A DNA stretch of 64,000 bases from MTP4 sp9310u (lineage in GTDB: Archaea > Halobacteriota > Methanosarcinia > Methanosarcinales > Methanosarcinaceae): assembly GCA_030627005.1 (NCBI GenBank), contig DAOUSW010000004.1:1-64000 (forward strand), read 5' to 3'. This document shows, piece by piece, positions 46,237 through 54,450 of the stretch. A program made the position numbers and the translations under genes. The notes beneath the pieces are model-generated. The model made no database searches and was not told the DNA's origin. It worked only from the letters and a program-made list of their open reading frames with translations. Each line of letters starts with the position of its first letter. Within the stretch, counting starts at the first letter, position 1.

Positions 46237-47094
46237 TTATCTTTTTTTCTCCAGAAATACAACGGTATTATAGACCGGAGGCTCGGGATGCACCCTTTCC
46301 TGCTCCTCGAAACCCTCAGGCAGGTCCAGCAGGCAGTTCCCGTTCAGCAGTTTTCTGAGCCCTTTCTCATAAATCCTGCACGAGATCCTGCTCCCTACCG
46401 GCATGACCTCCAGAAGGTGCTCGAAAATTTCCTTTTTGAGCTCGGCCTGGGCAGCTACCATCAGGGCCCTGACCCCGGAATCGAGATTGGCAACGAAGTC
46501 CTTTCCATCCAGTGAAAAATGGTTTCCGTTGAGTATGCTTATATCTTCCGAAAGCCCGAGCTTTTCCAGGACTCTTTTTGACATATACGCCCGGGTGGAA
46601 TTCTGTTCTATTCCTATGCTCTTTACCCCGTACTGCCTGAAAAAAACCACAAGGGTAAGGGGAAGCGGCCCGCTCCCGAGAAAGGCTATCCTGTCCCCGG
46701 CTTTTAGCCCGAGCCCTTCGTATTCCGTGCGGACAAGCTTCAGGTAATTCCCGTAAAAAGGAAACTGCTCCAGGACATCCCAGGGCGATTTATCTGCAAG
46801 GACTTCATTAGCGTGCACGGTTTCGAGTTTCACGGTGTACAGGTTCCTGAACCTGATAATGTCGGTAAAAACCGGCTCCAGTTCTTTCTTTTGCAAAATC
46901 TCCAGGGCGGTTTTATCGTCCATCTCCAGAGTGATTAAGGCATCCAGTTTCCTGAACAATTCCCCGGTTCGGTCGGACAGCCCGTACAGGATTTCTTCAC
47001 CGGACAGGTCCCTTATGTCCCGGTGCAAAGCAAGAATTTCTTCAATAATGTATTCTTGCGAAAGCTCCAGCCCCTCATTAACTGCAATAGCCAT
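46237..47094 (-). CDS. Nicotianamine synthase-like enzyme
   Basis: The protein (about 286 residues from ATG 47094) has F-P-F-Y-G-N-Y-L-K-L-V-R-T-E-Y-E near residue 105 and the SAM-binding loop I-A-F-L-G-S-G-P-L-P-L-T near residue 133, both hallmarks of plant and archaeal nicotianamine synthases. These condense aminocarboxypropyl groups of SAM into metal-binding opine-like molecules. In archaea the product is a thermonicotianamine-type or related metallophore. An AATC microsatellite lies just upstream. An upstream frame to 47148 is likely untranslated. No transporter is adjacent. Confidence 0.82.
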   Translation of the reverse strand: MAIAVNEGLELSQEYIIEEILALHRDIRDLSGEEILYGLSDRTGELFRKLDALITLEMDDKTALEILQKKELEPVFTDIIRFRNLYTVKLETVHANEVLADKSPWDVLEQFPFYGNYLKLVRTEYEGLGLKAGDRIAFLGSGPLPLTLVVFFRQYGVKSIGIEQNSTRAYMSKRVLEKLGLSEDISILNGNHFSLDGKDFVANLDSGVRALMVAAQAELKKEIFEHLLEVMPVGSRISCRIYEKGLRKLLNGNCLLDLPEGFEEQERVHPEPPVYNTVVFLEKKR

Positions 47095-47141
47095 AATAAT
47101 CCCCATTAATAGTTGGATGCTCTGTGATATATGCCTGTTGA

Positions 47142-47168
47142 AAATCAATCAATCAATCAATCAATCAA
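47142..47168. repeat. AATC microsatellite
   Basis: About six perfect AATC units lie 48 bases upstream of the nicotianamine synthase-like start codon. Slippage here could change spacing between promoter elements and gene. Confidence 0.8.
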
Positions 47169-47277
47169 AAAGACCAATCAAAAGATCACCGGATATCCAG
47201 CCTTTCTATTTCTTTATTACTCCATCATTTTTTTAAGGCAAGCAAACTGCTCCGGAAAAAAAGTTCATGGAAGCTTC

Positions 47278-47448
47278 GGGATAAAAAAAGTGGGTGCAGG
47301 AGAGTCCCGGACTTTTGAAGGTGCAAAAGAATTCATGGAAGCCCACGGAGTGGAGGTTGTGGACCTGGAAATCCCGGAGTGCAGGCAAATGATGGAAGAT
47401 TTTATAGAGAAATATCCGGAAATCTGGAATGAAGATCTCGGGGAATGA
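47278..47448 (+). pseudogene. C-terminal remnant of a cytosine/nucleoside deaminase
   Basis: The last 56 codons match the end of nucleoside deaminases of the yeast cytosine deaminase type, with G-V-E-V-V-D-L ... C-R-Q-M-M, then P-E-I-W-N-E-D-L-G-E at the C-terminus. The zinc-binding H-A-E and P-C-x2-C motifs are missing. The frame extends upstream only through low-complexity repeat sequence, so the 5' part has been lost. Confidence 0.75.
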
Positions 47449-47530
47449 GAAAAATACGGGGTGAGAGAAACCGGGGAATGAGAAAAATACGGGGTGAGAG
47501 AAACCGGGGAATGAGAAAAATGTGCGGAAT
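47442..47530. repeat. 33-bp tandem repeat
   Basis: Units start at 47442 and 47475, with a diverged third at 47508 (GGAATGAGAAAAATACGGGG). The first unit covers the end of the deaminase remnant and its stop codon. Confidence 0.75.
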
Positions 47531-47582
47531 AAGAGAAAGGAATGTGATGAAAAAAAGCAGCTGAAAGCTTACAGCCACCGAA

Positions 47583-47876
47583 TTATTCAAAAATCTCATT
47601 CAGGTCATCCATACAGATGGACACATTAAACTCTTTTAACTTAAAAAACTTCTTTGCCCGCATATCGTCATCCTCGAGCCGCAGGTCACTTTCTACAAAT
47701 CCGGCTTTTTCCAGGCGCTTAAGGTGCAGGTTTACCACCTGCCTTGAGAGGTCCAGGTCCTTGGCGAGTTCATATACGTACCTCTCCCTCTCGGCCAGCA
47801 GGTAAAGCAGTTTCAACCTTACCGGGTGAGAGAGGGCCTCGCCGATTTCAACAATTTGCTGAAGTGATTTTGCCAT
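47583..47876 (-). CDS. ArsR-family winged-helix regulator, 97 aa
   Basis: The pattern A-L-S-H-P-V-R-L-K-L-L-Y-L-L, then V-Y-E-L-A-K-D-L-D-L-S-R-Q-V-V-N-L-H-L-K-R-L-E-K-A-G-F-V is a canonical ArsR helix-turn-helix. No cysteine metal site is seen in the recognition helix; one cysteine is near the C-terminus. ATG 47876 is preferred over an upstream GTG because of GAAGG before it. It precedes a small membrane protein gene on the opposite side and may regulate neighbouring envelope genes. Confidence 0.85.
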   Translation of the reverse strand: MAKSLQQIVEIGEALSHPVRLKLLYLLAERERYVYELAKDLDLSRQVVNLHLKRLEKAGFVESDLRLEDDDMRAKKFFKLKEFNVSICMDDLNEIFE

Positions 47877-47952
47877 CTGGAGTACCTTCACATGTTTTTA
47901 GGACCTTAGGGCCTGTAAATGTCCCCTAAAACGACCTGATCCTTATTAAGTT

Positions 47953-48177
47953 TTAGATTTCTTCCAGTTTATCCTTAATTTCTTCAACTGTCTTTTTGAT
48001 ATCTTCTATGTCCTTTTCGATCCTCACAAGCCTCTCGTTGTCCCCGGCAGCTGCATAACCGGACCTGTTCAGCAACATGACCACTGCACCTACAATGATC
48101 AGGATGATGAGAATGTTCAGGAAAAAACCCCATATAGAACCGTACATGCTGTATCCCATACCGTTCAAACTGTTCAC
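47953..48177 (-). CDS. Small membrane protein with coiled-coil tail, 74 aa
   Basis: A glycine-rich N-terminus, one hydrophobic segment (about residues 16-37) and a charged heptad-repeat tail (48-74) are visible. No domain is recognised. Single-helix proteins of this layout are common next to ArsR regulators and PepSY proteins in methanogens. It has the same direction as the ArsR gene 76 bases downstream, so the two may be one transcript. Confidence 0.6.
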   Translation of the reverse strand: MNSLNGMGYSMYGSIWGFFLNILIILIIVGAVVMLLNRSGYAAAGDNERLVRIEKDIEDIKKTVEEIKDKLEEI

Positions 48178-48357
48178 CTCGAAAAAAAACGCTCCTTACC
48201 GAATACTTCTGTTTTTCTTTATTTTGCCTTCTTTTTCCTTAAATACCTATTCAGTCATAAATATAAAAAATACCCGGTAAAAGGGGTTTTGATAAGCACA
48301 TCAGGATTGAGGACATAATTAAAACCTCGGGCTCAGGCTCAATAAAAAGGGAATGGC

Positions 48358-48858
48358 TTAGTAGCCATAAGCCCTGCAGTAACCGGTTCCCCTGGCATAC
48401 CTCCCGCCAGCCTGGGGCCCTGCAGGAACGATATAGTCGGTGAACACGTCACCTGTAACCGCATCGATTCTGGCCTGTTTATAAACGCCGTCCTCATCCT
48501 CATAGTAAACGACCCACCAGCGGCCCATCTGATAGATGTCATCCTTGGAGACGCCGGCATCGATCTCATCAGTTGCGGTTTTAAGGGCTTCGTCTACGGT
48601 TTCTACTTCAAGTTCCACAGGTTCACCCGTAGAGGCATAAGAACCGTATGAACCGTATACAGGACAGTTATCCGGGCCGTAGCCGGGACCATATCCTTGA
48701 CCGTAACCTCCGCCTCCATTTCTTGCACCCCACATATGCATGGGACCGAAGAAGCCGTCGTTCGTCTGCGCATAACCGGCTGCCGCACTTACAGCCGCTG
48801 ACCCGAAAGTGCCTATCAAAAGAGCACTCAGGAGAATAATAGGGATTGTTTTCTTCAT
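48358..48858 (-). CDS. Exported PepSY-like protein, 166 aa
   Basis: The ATG at 48858 follows GAAGGTGTGG; a longer frame to 48918 lacks a signal at its start. Residues 1-25 are a signal peptide. A glycine-tyrosine-rich segment (about 40-70) precedes a PepSY-like domain: V-D-E-A-L-K-T-A near residue 90, then W-W-V-V-Y-Y-E-D-E-D-G-V-Y-K-Q-A-R-I-D-A-V-T-G. PepSY domains usually bind peptides or inhibit proteases. The gene sits behind a strong TATA box and a palindromic operator and should be repressor-controlled. Confidence 0.78.
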   Translation of the reverse strand: MKKTIPIILLSALLIGTFGSAAVSAAAGYAQTNDGFFGPMHMWGARNGGGGYGQGYGPGYGPDNCPVYGSYGSYASTGEPVELEVETVDEALKTATDEIDAGVSKDDIYQMGRWWVVYYEDEDGVYKQARIDAVTGDVFTDYIVPAGPQAGGRYARGTGYCRAYGY

Positions 48859-48961
48859 TTCCACACCTTCATTTGTTTTATGGTTTGTTAGCCGGTCCTT
48901 TTTTTGCAGTACAGGCAATACATGGTACAGGCAATACGTGCATAAAGGACTATTAAGCTTA

Positions 48962-49013
48962 CACTACATATGTAGTGGTTATACTACATATATAGTTTGA
49001 ACTTATATATAAA
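48962..49013 (-). promoter_or_regulatory. TATA box and twin palindromic operator of the PepSY-like gene
   Basis: On the minus strand a TATA box (TTTATATATAAG, 49002-49013) predicts a start of transcription near 48980. The 16-bp perfect palindrome CACTACATATGTAGTG is at 48962-48977 and an imperfect second one (ACTACATATATAGT) at 48983-48996, 20 bases apart. They cover the predicted start site, as repressor operators do. The core TACA-N2-TGTA resembles BlaI/CopY operators; the cognate regulator is not identified. Confidence 0.65.
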
Positions 49014-49046
49014 CCCTGGGCGCAGCTGTCATTTTATATAAAGGAT

Positions 49047-49802
49047 TCAGCGGTACTTCTCATTCAGCCACCCTACCACAGGCGGGACCCAGCAGAGGTT
49101 GGCAGCGATGGTCTCAAGGGCTGTGTAGGTCTGTGTGGTCGGGCTAAAACCCAGGAACCTGGCCCCGAACAGCCCGAGAGGGACAAGCGTGATAACCGCA
49201 AGGCTTGCCAGCATCACGGGGTGGCGGAAGTACCTTTCAAAGGCGGCATCCCAGGAACCTTCCTTCCTTTTAAGGAAAAGCATCCCCGAGATGTTAGCCC
49301 CGATCTGGTCGCTCAGGGCATAGAAATAGGGGATATAAAAACCCTGGACCCCGTACACATCCACTCCTGCCAGCCGGCTTCCCAGGTCTATGAACCAGGG
49401 GATTGTAAGCCCGAACAGTTTTCCCCAGCCGTAGGCTTCCGCCATCGTGCCTTCGGCTTTCCGGAAGCGCTGTTTCATGGAATAGATACCTTCAAAGATG
49501 CTTTCCCCCTCTCCCGCCAGCGTCCGGACCAGCCACTGCCCTACCGGGCTTCGCTGATAACCCTGCAAGTCAAGAAAAAACCCTGCCAGAAGCCCGATGA
49601 TGTAGCCGGGGAGGGTGTATTTGATCAACTCGGAGAATTCCTCGCCTCCAGGGACTTCTTCCTCAGAGGCATCTTCCCCGAGAGCTTCTTCTTCAAAGGC
49701 ATCTTCATCTTCTTTCTCCGGGGATTTAGTTCCATCCTTAAAGGCTGCTTCTTCTTCATCAGAGGCTTTTCCACTTTTAACTCCCACTCTTTCCCCCCTC
49801 AT
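49047..49802 (-). CDS. Membrane protein with acidic N-terminus, 251 aa
   Basis: The first 55 residues are almost all charged, with long runs of glutamate. They are followed by about four hydrophobic segments (about 60-80, 125-140, 150-165, 195-235). I do not recognise the family. The gene is upstream of, and in the same direction as, the PepSY-like gene but separated by its operator. The acidic tail may face the cytoplasm. Role unknown. Confidence 0.6.
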   Translation of the reverse strand: MRGERVGVKSGKASDEEEAAFKDGTKSPEKEDEDAFEEEALGEDASEEEVPGGEEFSELIKYTLPGYIIGLLAGFFLDLQGYQRSPVGQWLVRTLAGEGESIFEGIYSMKQRFRKAEGTMAEAYGWGKLFGLTIPWFIDLGSRLAGVDVYGVQGFYIPYFYALSDQIGANISGMLFLKRKEGSWDAAFERYFRHPVMLASLAVITLVPLGLFGARFLGFSPTTQTYTALETIAANLCWVPPVVGWLNEKYR

Positions 49803-49976
49803 TTTTAGATCTCTGAAAATTTATTCTGGTATCCCTTAGAAGCCGATTACTGAAATTTACGGAACACTGAAATTTACGGAATTTTCCAGGTGCCTCCTTT
49901 GAAAACGGAACGTGTTTTTTTCATCAGTTCTGGAAATAGATATAAACAACAGAATCAAATATACGTTGGAGAATAT

Positions 49977-50792
49977 ATGAAATCTTTTGAGTGCAGGACC
50001 ATTGACATAGCCCCCACGCTTTCAAAGCTACTGGAAATACCCATGGTCCCGCCTACTGGCAGGCCGATTCCCGAGGTAATGGGTTTTGTAAAAGGGAAAA
50101 GCTGCAAAAGAGCGGTTATAATCATCGTTGACAGCCTGGGCTACTCCCTGTACAGGCACTTCTCTTCGATAATGAAAAATACAGGGGAACTTGCCGAAAA
50201 AGGGCTTCTATTCAAATGCAAGTCCCCGGCAACCCATACATCCCCGGCGATTGCGTCCATTTTCACAGGATACTTTCCGGAAGAGCACGGGATCTATTCA
50301 ACCGGAGACATCTACGTTGAAAGAGCAAAAGACCCTGAAAATCCCAAGCTGAAAAGCATCATGGAGTGGGCGTACCAGGCAGGGAAAAAAGCTTCAGCCG
50401 TAATCGAATCCGAAGGAGCCGAGAGTTTCAGGGGCAGGATAAAAGATTATTACGGGGTGCCCAATTCCGAAGACATCCTGGACTATGACCGGAAAATTAC
50501 GGGATACGCAGTGCTGTCCCTTCAGGAAAAACCCGATATCCTGGCTGTGCACCTGCGGGCTCTTGACCGCTTTTCCCACAGGGCCGAAAGCTGGGCAGAA
50601 ATGAAAAAAGCAGCAAAGGCTGTTGACAAAAATTTAGGAGAAATTTTTTCAGCTTCCGAAAAAGGCACAATTTTCATCATCTGTGGAGACCACGCCGTCC
50701 ACGGAGGAGAAAAATGGTTGAAAGATGCCACAAATGAGGAGTTCGAAAACCACCGGGAAAACTTTGTGGCACTCATAGTCGGCTGCTGTTGA
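49977..50792 (+). CDS. Phosphodiesterase/alkaline phosphatase-superfamily protein
   Basis: The ATG at 49977 follows GGAG; an upstream frame to 49890 is likely noncoding. I-I-I-V-D-S-L-G-Y-S (near residue 48) supplies a metal-binding aspartate. T-H-T-S-P-A-I-A-S-I-F-T-G-Y-F-P-E-E-H-G supplies the nucleophilic residue, and C-G-D-H-A-V-H-G the last metal ligands, the pattern of type I phosphodiesterase/nucleotide pyrophosphatase and phosphoglycerate mutase-like enzymes. It has no signal peptide, so it acts in the cytoplasm. Substrate unknown. It is a single-gene unit. Confidence 0.8.
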   Translation: MKSFECRTIDIAPTLSKLLEIPMVPPTGRPIPEVMGFVKGKSCKRAVIIIVDSLGYSLYRHFSSIMKNTGELAEKGLLFKCKSPATHTSPAIASIFTGYFPEEHGIYSTGDIYVERAKDPENPKLKSIMEWAYQAGKKASAVIESEGAESFRGRIKDYYGVPNSEDILDYDRKITGYAVLSLQEKPDILAVHLRALDRFSHRAESWAEMKKAAKAVDKNLGEIFSASEKGTIFIICGDHAVHGGEKWLKDATNEEFENHRENFVALIVGCC

Positions 50793-50897
50793 AGGCCCTA
50801 AACCTTTTTCCATTAACTTTCATTCGGAAAGCCAATTCATCTTGGAAATCGGGTTATCTTCAATCAGCAGCCTTATTCACAGCTAATAATCAATTAT

Positions 50898-52883
50898 TTA
50901 TCTTTTTTTACCCCCGTTCATCAGGTAAGCTACCAGAACAAGCCCGATCACTGCACAAGGCAGTGAAACCCAGGGAGCGCTGTTTCCGCCGTCCTCCTGC
51001 TCGGAGCCTGAAGCCTCTACGTTATTTGCCATATCACTCTGTACTTTCAGGGCTTTATACTCATCAGATTTCTCGGAGTTTTCCCCCTGAGAATTCGAAC
51101 CGGAAGCAAGATCAGATTCCTCGACTGGTTCCAGTTTTTCCTTACGAATAATCTTTGCACTTCCTACCCCATTACCTCCGCTGCGGTGGGAGCTTGAAAC
51201 CAAGTTTTCTGAGTCTCCGGTTTCCCCGGAATCTCCAGTATCACCGGAATCATCGGCAACTTCCACTATGATAAAATCGATTTTTTCCGTTGAGTTGCTG
51301 CCGTTTACATTGCTTACAGTCAGGTTAACCGTGTAGTTACCTGCAGTTTCGTAAGTATACACGGGGTTCTCAAAGTAATCATCGACATCCCCGTCCCCGT
51401 CAAAGTTCCAGGCCCAGGAATCGGCGTTCTCGGAGAGGTCAATGAACTGCACCGTAAAGGGAGCTTCTCCGGAAGTGACGTTGGAACTGAAGTTCGCAAT
51501 AGGGAAGACGGGATCAGATGGTTCGGAAGGTGCCAGAACCTCTATTGTAGCAAGTTCCCAATCCGTGCCGTTTTCGTTGCTCACAGTCAGGTTGACGGTA
51601 TAGTTCCCTGGATCCGTGTATGTATGTGTTGGGTTTTGCACATCGGACTGACTACCATCTCCAAAGTCCCAGAGCCAGGTCGTTGCATTTTCAGAACAGT
51701 CGGTGAAATTAACCATCAGCAAGTTCGTTTCAAACTCGAAGGCTGCGACAGGTTTGATCGGAGAGGGATTGATTGGAGATTCTGCAGGATTAACTGTTAT
51801 CTCCTGAGTTGTGATGTTATTAAGGGTTCCGTTGATCGCTTTTAACGTCACCGTGTACGTGTCTGCTTCCTCATACGTATGTGCTGGGCTTGAGGCATCA
51901 GGAGTCTCAAATATGCCGTCTCCGTCAAGATCCCATTCAATGCTTGTTGCATTTTCCGAATTGTCCGTGAAATAAACCGTCAGAGGAGCAGTCCCGGTAT
52001 AAGGTTCTGCTGTAAAAGCTGCAACAGGTTGATATGGAGCAGGCGTTTCTGGAGTAACTGGCGGTTCAGACGATTCAAAACCAGAGTTCATCAACGGCCT
52101 GTAGTCGCGATTCTTGTTGTCAATTGCGTAAGGTGTGTCTCCTATGCCGTCCTCAGGATTTACATCTTCCCCTTTATAGTCACTCCAGTAGTTACCAAAG
52201 GTGGTGATATTGAACTTATTACTATTCTTCCTGTTGTCTTCGGCATTTATCGTATTGTTGAAGGAGTTGTTATAAATCAGGTTATCAGTCGAAGTCTGCA
52301 TCTTTATACCATAGTCATTGGAATGTACCAGATTGTAAGTCAGCAGGTTATTATCCGATTTAAACAGGTTGATTCCAACGCCATTGTTTGAGACCTCATT
52401 GTTTTTTACAGTGAAGTCTTTGACAGTGTTAAGATTAATTCCAATATCGGTGTTTGTTACATTGTTGTTTTCAATGACGCAGTTGTTGATATTGGAATTA
52501 AGACAGATCCCGTGTACATCACTATTGTTATTATTGAAGTAATCCTTTGTCGTCGCGTTCACAGAAACGGAAAATCCGTCTATTGTTGCGTTATTGGCGA
52601 TTACCTGGATTACATCAGCACAGTAGGTAGTCCCGAAGATGAAAGTTTCATCCGGGCCGGCCGCAGACCTCAATGTCAAATTGTCTTTGTTGATCTCAAC
52701 ATATTGATAGTAGATTCCGGGTTTAACAGTTATTATATCGCCTTCAGACGCATCGTTCAAAGCAACCTGAATCGATTGCCCGGGATGCACAACAGTTTCC
52801 ATAGCTGAGCCTGAGCCTGGAGCTATCGCAAAAATGAAAAAAAACAATGATAGACAGGCAATTATTTTAGCTTTAGTTACCAC
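50898..52883 (-). CDS. Cell-surface protein: NosD-like beta-helix plus three PKD domains
   Basis: After a signal peptide (1-27) a right-handed parallel beta-helix of NosD/periplasmic copper-binding type fills about residues 30-270, ending in the family motif G-N-Y-W-S-D-Y and D-G-I-G-D-T-P-Y. Three PKD domains follow (about 285-370, 380-455, 460-545), each with the W-D-x-D-G-D or W-D-F-G-D-G core. A polar linker and a C-terminal membrane helix with basic end (640-661) anchor it. It should stand on the outer side of the S-layer, perhaps in adhesion or carbohydrate binding. GTG start after GGGGGTT. Confidence 0.9.
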   Translation of the reverse strand: MVTKAKIIACLSLFFFIFAIAPGSGSAMETVVHPGQSIQVALNDASEGDIITVKPGIYYQYVEINKDNLTLRSAAGPDETFIFGTTYCADVIQVIANNATIDGFSVSVNATTKDYFNNNNSDVHGICLNSNINNCVIENNNVTNTDIGINLNTVKDFTVKNNEVSNNGVGINLFKSDNNLLTYNLVHSNDYGIKMQTSTDNLIYNNSFNNTINAEDNRKNSNKFNITTFGNYWSDYKGEDVNPEDGIGDTPYAIDNKNRDYRPLMNSGFESSEPPVTPETPAPYQPVAAFTAEPYTGTAPLTVYFTDNSENATSIEWDLDGDGIFETPDASSPAHTYEEADTYTVTLKAINGTLNNITTQEITVNPAESPINPSPIKPVAAFEFETNLLMVNFTDCSENATTWLWDFGDGSQSDVQNPTHTYTDPGNYTVNLTVSNENGTDWELATIEVLAPSEPSDPVFPIANFSSNVTSGEAPFTVQFIDLSENADSWAWNFDGDGDVDDYFENPVYTYETAGNYTVNLTVSNVNGSNSTEKIDFIIVEVADDSGDTGDSGETGDSENLVSSSHRSGGNGVGSAKIIRKEKLEPVEESDLASGSNSQGENSEKSDEYKALKVQSDMANNVEASGSEQEDGGNSAPWVSLPCAVIGLVLVAYLMNGGKKR

Positions 52884-53736
52884 TACATAACCCCCATTAG
52901 ATTTTGATATAGACTACTATTAAAGGTATTAAATTTCGTTAGATATAAACATGTGGATTTGAATAAATATAATATAATAGATATTAAAAACGGCATCGGG
53001 ATGGAATAAATAAAAAAACATAAAAGAATGAATATTAAAAATTAAAAAATTAAAGAGTTATAGTATAATATTTGCTTAACCCATAAGTGAAACAGATTTG
53101 AATCAACCAGATGCTCTGGATTTTTGTGTTTTTCAACAAAAATTAAGAGTATTTTTCAGAAGCAGCATTAGAACAAAATTGAGAATCTTCAGCCTGAATC
53201 AATTGGATACTTTTATTCATACTTCCGTTTTTATCAGGAAGTGAAAATCATAGAATTATTAAAGAAATATAAAATTTTGAGATAAAACTTCCAATTAATT
53301 TGAACTTATGAGATGTATAAAGCTTTTTGACTGCGGACTCTGAAATAAGCCTCAGAGCTTCAAAATTTCAGTACATAGTCATAAACTCTTTAGTCATAAA
53401 CTCTTCAGTATTGTCCATTTACCGGGCAAGTGGATTTCGCAGAAAAATTCGCATAGAGACATAATCCTGCATAGAAGTGCAATCCTGTATAGGCGCAACC
53501 CCGCATAGAGGTGCAATCCTGATAGGAATGTAAAATTAACTTTTTATGGAGAGGGAAAAGGGGGAATGAATCATAATGCAAATTGATAAGAATTTATTAT
53601 TGCCACATTTATACTGGTCCTGCCGTAAAGTGTACACCCCATATCAACGGTGCACAGTACCCCGAAAGGGGGCAAAGGTTTTTCAACAATCCTTTAATTA
53701 AAACTCCTATAAATCCAAGCTGGAGAAGATACTAGC
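52884..53736. other. Long intergenic region with short tandem repeats
   Basis: Two 15-bp repeats (TCATAAACTCTT at 53382 and 53397) and an imperfect 18-bp array (GCATAGAGGTGCAATCCT and variants, 53451-53520) are visible. The last 100 bases probably hold the promoter for the XRE-cupin gene. No coding region is recognised. Confidence 0.5.
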
Positions 53737-54291
53737 ATGCAGGAAAAAATCAAGGAAATCGCAGCCCGCGTCCATGAAATGCGGGAATTGTCCGAGATCT
53801 CAATAGAAAAAATGGTAGAGTATCTGCAGATCCCGGAAGAAACCTACAAAAACTACGAAAGCGGAGAAGAGGATATCCCGGCAAGTGTCCTTTTTGAGAT
53901 TGCACACAAGATGCAGGTGGACATGGCTACTCTCCTGACCGGAGAAGAGCCGCGGATGAACATCTTTACCGTTACCCGCGAGGGAAAAGGAGTCAGCGTG
54001 GAGAGGAGGAAGCAGTACAGGTACCAGAACCTCGCCGAGAAGTTCATCCACAAAAAGGCTGAGTTTTTCATCGTCACTGTCGAACCCAAGCCCGAGGGGA
54101 CAAAACCCGGGACTAACTCCCACCCAGGGCAGGAGTTCAACTACCTGCTGGAAGGAAGCCTGAAAGTGTATATCCACAACAACGAAATCGTCCTGAAAGA
54201 AGGAGACTCAATCTACTTTGACTCCAACTACGAACACGCCATGGAAGCTCTGGAAGGAAAGCCTGCAAAGTTCCTTGCCGTGATCATCTAA
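53737..54291 (+). CDS. XRE-family regulator with cupin domain
   Basis: Residues 1-68 form an XRE helix-turn-helix. Residues about 110-184 form a cupin with the H-P-G-Q-E-F-N-Y-L-L-E-G-S motif and the downstream G-D-S-I-Y-F-D-S-N-Y-E-H-A motif, providing the metal or effector site. Such regulators sense a small metabolite. It lies 160 bases upstream of the acyl-CoA synthetase and the Vor genes in the same direction, so it probably regulates them in response to an organic acid or acyl-CoA. GGAG precedes the ATG. Confidence 0.88.
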   Translation: MQEKIKEIAARVHEMRELSEISIEKMVEYLQIPEETYKNYESGEEDIPASVLFEIAHKMQVDMATLLTGEEPRMNIFTVTREGKGVSVERRKQYRYQNLAEKFIHKKAEFFIVTVEPKPEGTKPGTNSHPGQEFNYLLEGSLKVYIHNNEIVLKEGDSIYFDSNYEHAMEALEGKPAKFLAVII

Positions 54292-54450
54292 AACATCCGA
54301 GAATCAAAATTGATCAATAACGGATGATAATCCGATACAGCCAATAAACAAAATTGATTCAAGAATCAAAATTGATTCCGAACCGCGACCCTGAAAACCA
54401 CAGTATAGCACGGAAAGCAGAAACAGAAAGCAATTAGACAGGTGTCCGAA

